Of a stretch of DNA of 24,134 nt, positions 19,201-24,134 are shown one piece after another. Numbering within the stretch: position 1 is the stretch's first letter; each line of letters starts with the position of its first letter. The stretch lies in the IMG/VR virus record IMGVR_UViG_3300044635_000579, positions 1 through 24,134 of that record; one strand, written 5' to 3'. The notes below the pieces were generated by a model that ran no database searches, was not told the origin of the DNA, and worked only from the letters and a program-made list of their open reading frames with translations. The position numbers and the translations under genes are program-made. Source of the stretch: a virus.

Positions 19201-19512
19201 ATGCCACGCGGCGGATACCGACCCGGCGGCAGCGGGCCGCAGCCAGGATCGGGGCGTCCGAAGAAGGGCGAGCAGCCGGTCGCCAAGATGGTGCTGACCG
19301 AATCCATGCTCATCGGCATGTCGCCGCTGGAATACATGCTCTCGGTCATGCGCGACCAGTCCGCCGACGCGGCGCGTCGGGACAGGATGGCGCAGTGCGC
19401 CGCGCCCTACGTCCACGCTCGGGCCGAGGCGACCGGTAAGAAGGCTCAGGCCGAAGAAATCGCGGCGACCGCCGAACGCGGCACCGACTGGGAGCAGCTG
19501 CTGGCGAACTGA
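19201..19512 (+). CDS. Terminase small subunit
   Basis: A 103-residue protein. The N-terminus MPRGGYRPGGSGPQPGSGRP is the basic, Gly-rich GGYRPG.GRPK motif typical of small terminase and related phage DNA-binding proteins. Residues 35-60 (MVLTESMLIGMSPLEYMLSVMRD) and the following helix (RRDRMAQCAAPYVHARA) form the oligomerisation-type helices of the family. TerS recognises the packaging site and regulates TerL. The ATG at 19201 follows a modest GGAG; upstream in-frame starts run into the non-coding G-rich segment and are rejected. One-base overlap with TerL. Confidence 0.8.
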   Translation: MPRGGYRPGGSGPQPGSGRPKKGEQPVAKMVLTESMLIGMSPLEYMLSVMRDQSADAARRDRMAQCAAPYVHARAEATGKKAQAEEIAATAERGTDWEQLLAN

Positions 19513-21161
19513 TGGCCTGGGATACCTCCTGCCGAGACTGGGCTGATCGGCTCCGGTCGGGCCGGTCCCTGGTTCCAGACCTCCCGCTCGACCATGACGC
19601 CGCGCGCAGGGCGGCGGGCATATTCGACGCGCTGCGTCTGCCGGATGTCCCCGGCCAGCCGCGCATGAAGGAAGCGGCGGGCGACTGGCAGCGGGACATC
19701 GTCAAGGCGCTGTTCGGCTCGGTCGTCAATGGCCAGCGGCAGATCAGGGAATGCTTTGTCCTGGTGCCGAAGAAGAACTCGAAGACGACCGCCGGCGCGG
19801 CGATCATGCTCACGGCGCTCTTGGTCAACCAGCGACCGCGCGCCGAGTTCCTGCTCATCGCGCCGACGCAGGAGATCGCGGATCTCGCGTTCGGCCAGGC
19901 CGTCGGCATGATCGAAGCGGACCCGGTTCTGGCGAGCAAGTTTCATGTGCAAGGACACCTCAAGAGAATTTCATACCGGCAGACCAAGGCGTTCCTGAAG
20001 GTCAAGAGCTTCGATCCGAAGGTCATCACCGGAACGAAGCCCGCCGGCATCCTGCTGGACGAGACGCACGTCATCGCCGAGGCACCGGACGCGGATCGCG
20101 TGATCGGCCAGCTTCGCGGTGGTCTGATCTCGCAGCCCGAGGGCTTTCTGATCCAGATCACGACGCAATCCGAGCGACCGCCAGCTGGTGTATTCGCCGC
20201 CGAGCTGGCGAAGGCGCGCAAGGTACGCGACGGCACGCTGAGCGCGCCGCTGCTGCCGGTGCTCTACGAGTTCCCGCCGAATGTCGATTGGCAAGATCCA
20301 TCGAACTGGCATTTGGTCACGCCCAACAACGGCCGCAGCATCACTGTCGAACGGCTGATCCCCGACTACGAGGCGGCGCGCGAAGCGAGCGAGGCCGAAC
20401 TACGACGCTGGGCATCGCAGCATCTCAACGTCCAGATCGGCGTCGCGCTGCGGTCCGATGGATGGGCCGGGGCGCAGTTCTGGATCCGAGGCAACGGCGG
20501 GCCGCGCTCGCTGGACGAGCTACTCGACCGCGCCGAGGTGGCGACGATCGGCATAGACGGCGGCGGACTGGACGATCTGTTCGGATTCGCCGTCATCGCG
20601 CGCGAGCGAGACACGCGCCGCTGGCTACTCTGGGCTCATGCGTTGATCAGCCCCGAGGGACTGGACCGCCGTAAGGCGAACGCGGCGCTGTACCAAGACT
20701 TCGCGCGCGACGGCGATCTGACGGTGGTCGATGGCCTTCCTGGCGACCTTGAATGGATCAAGGCGCATGTCGGCCTGGTCCTCGACGCCGGATGCCTGGC
20801 GATGGTCGGCGCTGACCCTGCTGGCATCGGCGGCGCGGTGGACGCGCTGGCCGAGATCGGCGTGTCGGAAGAGACCAAGCTCCTGGTCGGTGTGCCGCAG
20901 GGCATCCGGCTCATGAACGCCGCGAAGACCGTCGAACGCAAGCTCGTCGATGGCTCGCTGAAACACTCTGGAAGCCGCCTCCTCGCATGGTGCGCGGGCA
21001 ACGCGAAAGTCCGCGCGACATCGACGGCGATGATGATTGAGCGAGCGGCGAGCGGATACGGAAAGATCGACCCACTGATGGCCTCATTCAACGCGGCGCA
21101 CCTGATGACGCTTAATCCGACCGTCGCCGGCCCGGCGGCGGCGTGGGCGATGCCGTGCTGA
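19512..21161 (+). CDS. terL: Terminase large subunit (HK97/Terminase_1 type)
   Basis: A 549-residue packaging motor. The ATPase half has a Walker A variant, VPKKNSKTT (85-93), APTQEIADLAFGQ (118-130), and Walker B ILLDETH with D183 and catalytic E184; QITTQSERP (about 215-223) is the coupling motif C region. The nuclease half begins near 345 with GIDGGGLDD (D349, D354/D355), and a later VGADPAGIG and ...GYGKIDPLMASFNAAHLM complete the RNase H-like fold. Full length for the family. It translocates DNA into proheads and cuts concatemers. Its end overlaps the portal gene. Confidence 0.94.
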   Translation: MAWDTSCRDWADRLRSGRSLVPDLPLDHDAARRAAGIFDALRLPDVPGQPRMKEAAGDWQRDIVKALFGSVVNGQRQIRECFVLVPKKNSKTTAGAAIMLTALLVNQRPRAEFLLIAPTQEIADLAFGQAVGMIEADPVLASKFHVQGHLKRISYRQTKAFLKVKSFDPKVITGTKPAGILLDETHVIAEAPDADRVIGQLRGGLISQPEGFLIQITTQSERPPAGVFAAELAKARKVRDGTLSAPLLPVLYEFPPNVDWQDPSNWHLVTPNNGRSITVERLIPDYEAAREASEAELRRWASQHLNVQIGVALRSDGWAGAQFWIRGNGGPRSLDELLDRAEVATIGIDGGGLDDLFGFAVIARERDTRRWLLWAHALISPEGLDRRKANAALYQDFARDGDLTVVDGLPGDLEWIKAHVGLVLDAGCLAMVGADPAGIGGAVDALAEIGVSEETKLLVGVPQGIRLMNAAKTVERKLVDGSLKHSGSRLLAWCAGNAKVRATSTAMMIERAASGYGKIDPLMASFNAAHLMTLNPTVAGPAAAWAMPC

Positions 21162-22738
21162 GTTGGCTCGACCGGCTGCGTGGCCGGGACGAAAAGAAAG
21201 CGGTCGAGTTCACCGAGGGCTGGCTGGACGCGGCCTTTGGCTATTCGCAGTCGTGGACCGGAGAGCCGGTCACCGTCTCAACGGCGCTACAGGTTCCGGC
21301 TTTCTATCGCGCGGTCATGGTCATCGCGGATGGATTGGCGCAACTGCCCATCGTTCTGATGCGACCGACCGATGGCGGCATGGAGCCGGCGACGGACCAT
21401 CCTCTGTTCGACTTGTTCGCGCGCTCGCCGAATGCCTGGCAGGACGCGAGCGAATGGGTCCGAACCACGATGATGCACAAGGCCTCGACGGGCTGTGCGG
21501 TGTCGTGGCGCAACGTGGTGAACGGCCAGATCCGCGAGCTGATCCCGATCAGGCCCGATAACGTCCAGATCACCGTCCGGCAGGATCTGGAACTGGAATA
21601 CACGATCTCGTTCGAGAACAACAAGACGTTGACCCTCGCGCGATCCGAGGTTTTCCATCTTCGCTCGCCGTCGTGGGACAGCGCACGCGGGCTCGATCCG
21701 GTGCTGCTCGGTCGCCAGGCACTCGGGCTCGCGCAAGCGAGCGAACGGTCACAGGCGGCGCTGCACAAGAACGGCGTCCGCACGACCGGCCTCTTCACCC
21801 TCGACGGCAACCCGTCGCAGGAACAGCGCGATCGGGTGCGCGAGGCCATCGCCTCGATGTACGGCTCGGCCAGCAACACGGGCAAGCCGGTGCTAGCCTC
21901 GGGCGCGCTCAAGTTCACGCCCACGCAGATGACCGGCGTCGATGCCCAGCACCTCGAAACGCGCAAGCATCAGATCGAAGAGATCGCGCGGCTGATGGGC
22001 GTCTTCTCGATCATGCTCGGCCACGCGGGCAACAACTCCCCGACGTTCGCATCCGCCGAAGCGTTCTTCGCGGCACATGTCCGCTACACGCTCCAGCCCG
22101 AGATCAAGGCGATGACCAGCGCGCTCAATGCGCAGCTGCTCACCGACGAGGAGTGGAGCGCGGGCTATCGCTTCACGATGGACACAAGCGAGCTTCTGCG
22201 CGGATCGCTCAAGGACCGCGCCGAATACTACGACCGCGCCATTCGCGGCGGCTGGATGACGCGCAACGAAGCGCGCGAGGACGACGGCTGGAACCCGATC
22301 GATGGTCTCGACAAGCCGCTGTTCCCGCTCAACATGGGCGAGGTGGTCGGCCAGGGCTCCGACGCGGATGTCGCGCAGCCTGTCGATGTCGAGGACGACG
22401 ACAACGGCGCGAAGAACCCGTGGAAGCCGACCGATGAGATGGCGGCGAACGCGCGGCGCGCGCTTGCGTGGCGCGACGAATACGGGCGCGGCGGCACCGC
22501 TGTCGGCATCGCTCGCGCGCGCGATATCAGCAACGGTCGCCGTCTGCCGCGCGACACCATCATGCGGATGGTCTCGTTCTTCGCGCGGCACGAAGTGGAC
22601 AAGGAGGCCGAGGGCTTCCGCCAGGGCGAGCCGGGATTCCCGTCGAACGGACGCATCGCGTGGGATCTCTGGGGCGGCGACGCTGGCCGCGCATGGGCGA
22701 ACAGGATCGCCGACAGGATTGAGGAGCTCGGAGAATGA
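21143..22738 (+). CDS. HK97-family portal protein with C-terminal extension
   Basis: A 531-residue protein from the GTG at 21143; a GTG at 21155 (LSWLDRLRG) is equally possible, and no ATG is near. The core (about 20-410) has family features: TVSTALQVPAFYRAVMVIADGLAQLPI, LARSEVFHLRSPSWD, GLDPVLLGRQALGLAQASE, HKNGVRTTGLF and LMGVFSIMLGHAGNNSPTFASAEAFF. It forms the dodecameric ring at one head vertex. Unusual is an extra domain of about 100 residues (from about 428: WKPTDEMAANARRALAWRDE, then RARDISN, then MVSFFARHEVDK, then WDLWGGDAGRAWANR) usually seen as a separate phage protein or attached to other head proteins. Stop overlaps the protease ATG. Confidence 0.9.
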   Translation: MGDAVLSWLDRLRGRDEKKAVEFTEGWLDAAFGYSQSWTGEPVTVSTALQVPAFYRAVMVIADGLAQLPIVLMRPTDGGMEPATDHPLFDLFARSPNAWQDASEWVRTTMMHKASTGCAVSWRNVVNGQIRELIPIRPDNVQITVRQDLELEYTISFENNKTLTLARSEVFHLRSPSWDSARGLDPVLLGRQALGLAQASERSQAALHKNGVRTTGLFTLDGNPSQEQRDRVREAIASMYGSASNTGKPVLASGALKFTPTQMTGVDAQHLETRKHQIEEIARLMGVFSIMLGHAGNNSPTFASAEAFFAAHVRYTLQPEIKAMTSALNAQLLTDEEWSAGYRFTMDTSELLRGSLKDRAEYYDRAIRGGWMTRNEAREDDGWNPIDGLDKPLFPLNMGEVVGQGSDADVAQPVDVEDDDNGAKNPWKPTDEMAANARRALAWRDEYGRGGTAVGIARARDISNGRRLPRDTIMRMVSFFARHEVDKEAEGFRQGEPGFPSNGRIAWDLWGGDAGRAWANRIADRIEELGE

Positions 22739-23445
22739 GCAACGGCGTCGCGAGCATCGCGCTCGAAGTCAAGTTCGCGTCCGACAAGCCGATGGGCTCG
22801 TTCTCGGGCTACGGCGCGGTCTACGGCAACATCGACGAGGGCGGCGACATGATCACGCCAGGCGCGATGGCGCGCAGCCTCGCGTCGTGGGGCGCGAAGA
22901 ACATGCTCCCGGCCATGTACTACAACCATGACCGCTCCAAGGGCGCTGTCGGCGTCTGGGAAAAAATGAGCGAGGACCAGAACGGTCTGCATGTCGAGGG
23001 CCGGATCATCGGCCTCGACACCGACGAGGGGAAGATGACCTACGCGCGCTTGCGTGAAGGCGCGATCAAGGGCATGAGCATCGGCTATCGTGTCCCCGCC
23101 GGCGGATCGAAGATGGGAACGGGTCGCACCGGAGAGCCGCGCCGCTGGTTGAAGGCCATCGATCTGCGCGAAGTCTCGGTCGTTGACGACCCGATGAACC
23201 CGCTCGCGAAGCTCGCCTACCTCAAGAGCGCGCCCGCGCTCATTCTCGACGCGCGCGGCCTTGAGGCTGCTCTGCGCGACGAGCACGAGATGTCCATCGC
23301 CGAGGCCAAGAGCCTCGTCTCGGTGGTCCGTCGTCATCTGCGCGATGCAGCTGACGAACACGCCGACGCCTCTCGTGATGACGAGGTCGAGGCTTTGGTC
23401 GCGTCGCTCAAGCGCGCGACTTCCATCCTCTCCACGAAAGGTTAG
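22735..23445 (+). CDS. Prohead protease (HK97 family, peptidase S78)
   Basis: A 236-residue serine protease. FSGYGAVYGNIDEGGDMITPGAM at about 23-45 is the family entry motif. Catalytic residues are visible as H65 in YNHD, S115 in KGMSIGY and E146 in LREVSVVDDPMN. The C-terminal tail (about 165-236) is helical and charged and, in the HK97 family, is removed when the protease matures. It cleaves the capsid delta domain and itself during prohead maturation. ATGA overlap with the portal gene. Confidence 0.92.
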   Translation: MSNGVASIALEVKFASDKPMGSFSGYGAVYGNIDEGGDMITPGAMARSLASWGAKNMLPAMYYNHDRSKGAVGVWEKMSEDQNGLHVEGRIIGLDTDEGKMTYARLREGAIKGMSIGYRVPAGGSKMGTGRTGEPRRWLKAIDLREVSVVDDPMNPLAKLAYLKSAPALILDARGLEAALRDEHEMSIAEAKSLVSVVRRHLRDAADEHADASRDDEVEALVASLKRATSILSTKG

Positions 23446-23449
23446 TCCA

Positions 23450-24134
23450 ATGGAACTCAACGAACTGAAGGGCGCGGTCGATGCTGTCGGCTCCGCTTTC
23501 GAGGCTTTCAAGCAGACCAACGATGCGCGTCTGGCCGAGATCGAAAAGAAGGGCTCTGCCGACGTCGTGACGCGCGACAAGCTCGACCGGATCGAGACGT
23601 CGTTGTCGAAGTACGAGTCGCTGAACCAGAAGCTGGTCCAGGCCGAGCTCGCGGCGAAGAACGCCTCCGAGACCGCCGCCGATCTGGCCGCGAAGCTGAA
23701 CCGGATGGGCTCCGGCAAGGCCGCTCCCGAGGTCGACGAGGTCAAGGCGCGTGCGAACGACTGGATGCGCGCTGTCGTGCGCTCCATCGCGCGCGGTGAT
23801 GGCGCTCTGTCCGAGAGCGAGCGCAAGAGCCTCGACGGCGTCGCCGCCGAGATGAAGTCGCTGTCGCTGTCGCCCGACACGCTCGGTGGCTATCTCGCGC
23901 CGACCGAGTACGTTCGCGAGATCATCAAGGGTGTGGTCGAAGTTACGCCGTTCCGCGCTGTCGCGCGGACCCGGCAGACCACGCAGAAGGCGATCCAGCT
24001 GCCGAAGCGCACCGGCACCTTCTCGGCGCAGTGGGTCCAGGAGCAGGGCACGCGCTCCGAGACCACCGGGCTGACGTACGGGATGGATGAGATCCCGACG
24101 CATGAGATGTATGCGCTCGTGGACATCACGAATC
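23450..24134 (+). CDS. Major capsid protein, HK97 family (5' part, runs off the window)
   Basis: 228 codons are visible and the frame continues past the right edge. Residues 1 to about 100 are a coiled-coil delta domain (MELNELKGAVDAVGSAFEAF..., DKLDRIETSLSKYESLNQKLV), which acts as scaffold and is cleaved by the protease. After that come VKARANDWMRAVVRSIARGD, SLSLSPDTLGGYLAPTEYVREIIKGV (the start of the HK97 fold with GGYLAP.E) and the E-loop-like ...GTFSAQWVQEQGTRSETTG. AAAGG eight bases upstream supports the ATG at 23450. The C-terminal half is missing only because the window ends. Confidence 0.92.
   Translation, partial: MELNELKGAVDAVGSAFEAFKQTNDARLAEIEKKGSADVVTRDKLDRIETSLSKYESLNQKLVQAELAAKNASETAADLAAKLNRMGSGKAAPEVDEVKARANDWMRAVVRSIARGDGALSESERKSLDGVAAEMKSLSLSPDTLGGYLAPTEYVREIIKGVVEVTPFRAVARTRQTTQKAIQLPKRTGTFSAQWVQEQGTRSETTGLTYGMDEIPTHEMYALVDITN

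Noticed and set aside
22228-23880. 550-codon open frame on the minus strand across portal, protease and capsid genes
   Set aside because: It is antisense to three confidently identified genes. GC-rich codons keep antisense frames open, and the translation is a low-complexity mix with no domain.
1-24134. Integrase, attachment site, tRNA, toxin-antitoxin pair or restriction-modification genes
   Set aside because: I looked for the usual motifs (tyrosine recombinase R-H-R-Y, methyltransferase DPPY/PC motifs, cloverleaf with TTCRA) and saw none that I could support.

Overview
The window is a stretch of a tailed, double-stranded DNA phage genome with an HK97-type head. The DNA is GC-rich. The 3TM holin of gene-transfer-agent type, a GapR/DUF2312 homologue, a DUF6378 protein and a DUF6456-like protein all point to an alphaproteobacterial host, but the species cannot be read from the sequence. 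There is no integrase, no attachment site, and no tRNA or rRNA gene that I can see.

Layout. (1) 1-5853, plus strand: the end of the tail module (a DUF6950 protein, a large gpJ-like tip protein with fibronectin domains, a tail fibre), a small coiled-coil/membrane protein, a metallophosphoesterase and a small protein that may be frameshifted. (2) 5850-6616, plus strand: lysis (3TM holin, M15 endopeptidase). (3) 6613-11472, minus strand: about sixteen mostly very small genes, many joined by ATGA stop/start overlaps. They include two tandem paralogues, two small membrane proteins, an HExxH protein and a ParB/DndB-like protein with an NGQHRL motif. (4) 11473-11636: a divergent control region with two good sigma70-type promoters and two inverted repeats. 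(5) 11637-15115, plus strand: a small Cro/YdaS-type repressor whose mRNA looks leaderless, a double-HTH protein, DUF6378, a RusA resolvase, a GapR homologue, a PD-(D/E)XK nuclease and an SSB-like protein. (6) 15238-18034: a primase-polymerase/helicase fusion, then an array of CGGGACA repeats phased by 10 bp (probable origin or operator), then an unknown gene. (7) 18038-24134: DUF6456-like protein, a 25-codon bridging ORF, HNH endonuclease, a G-rich non-coding segment (candidate packaging site), small and large terminase, portal, prohead protease and the start of the major capsid gene, which runs off the right edge.

How it fits together. The minus-strand accessory operon and the plus-strand replication operon leave the same control region in opposite directions. 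RusA, the PD-(D/E)XK nuclease, the SSB-like protein, GapR and the primase-helicase form a compact replication/recombination module. HNH, TerS and TerL form the packaging module and lead straight into head assembly. The tail end is at the left edge and the head start at the right edge, so head completion and tail-tube genes lie outside. The window therefore probably spans the join of a circular or permuted genome. No stretch longer than about 190 bases lacks a gene; the longest are 19014-19200 and 11473-11636.

The most interesting signals are the phased repeat array at 17378-17480, the divergent switch with its leaderless repressor, and the minus-strand cluster, in which the same gene-junction sequence recurs four times.
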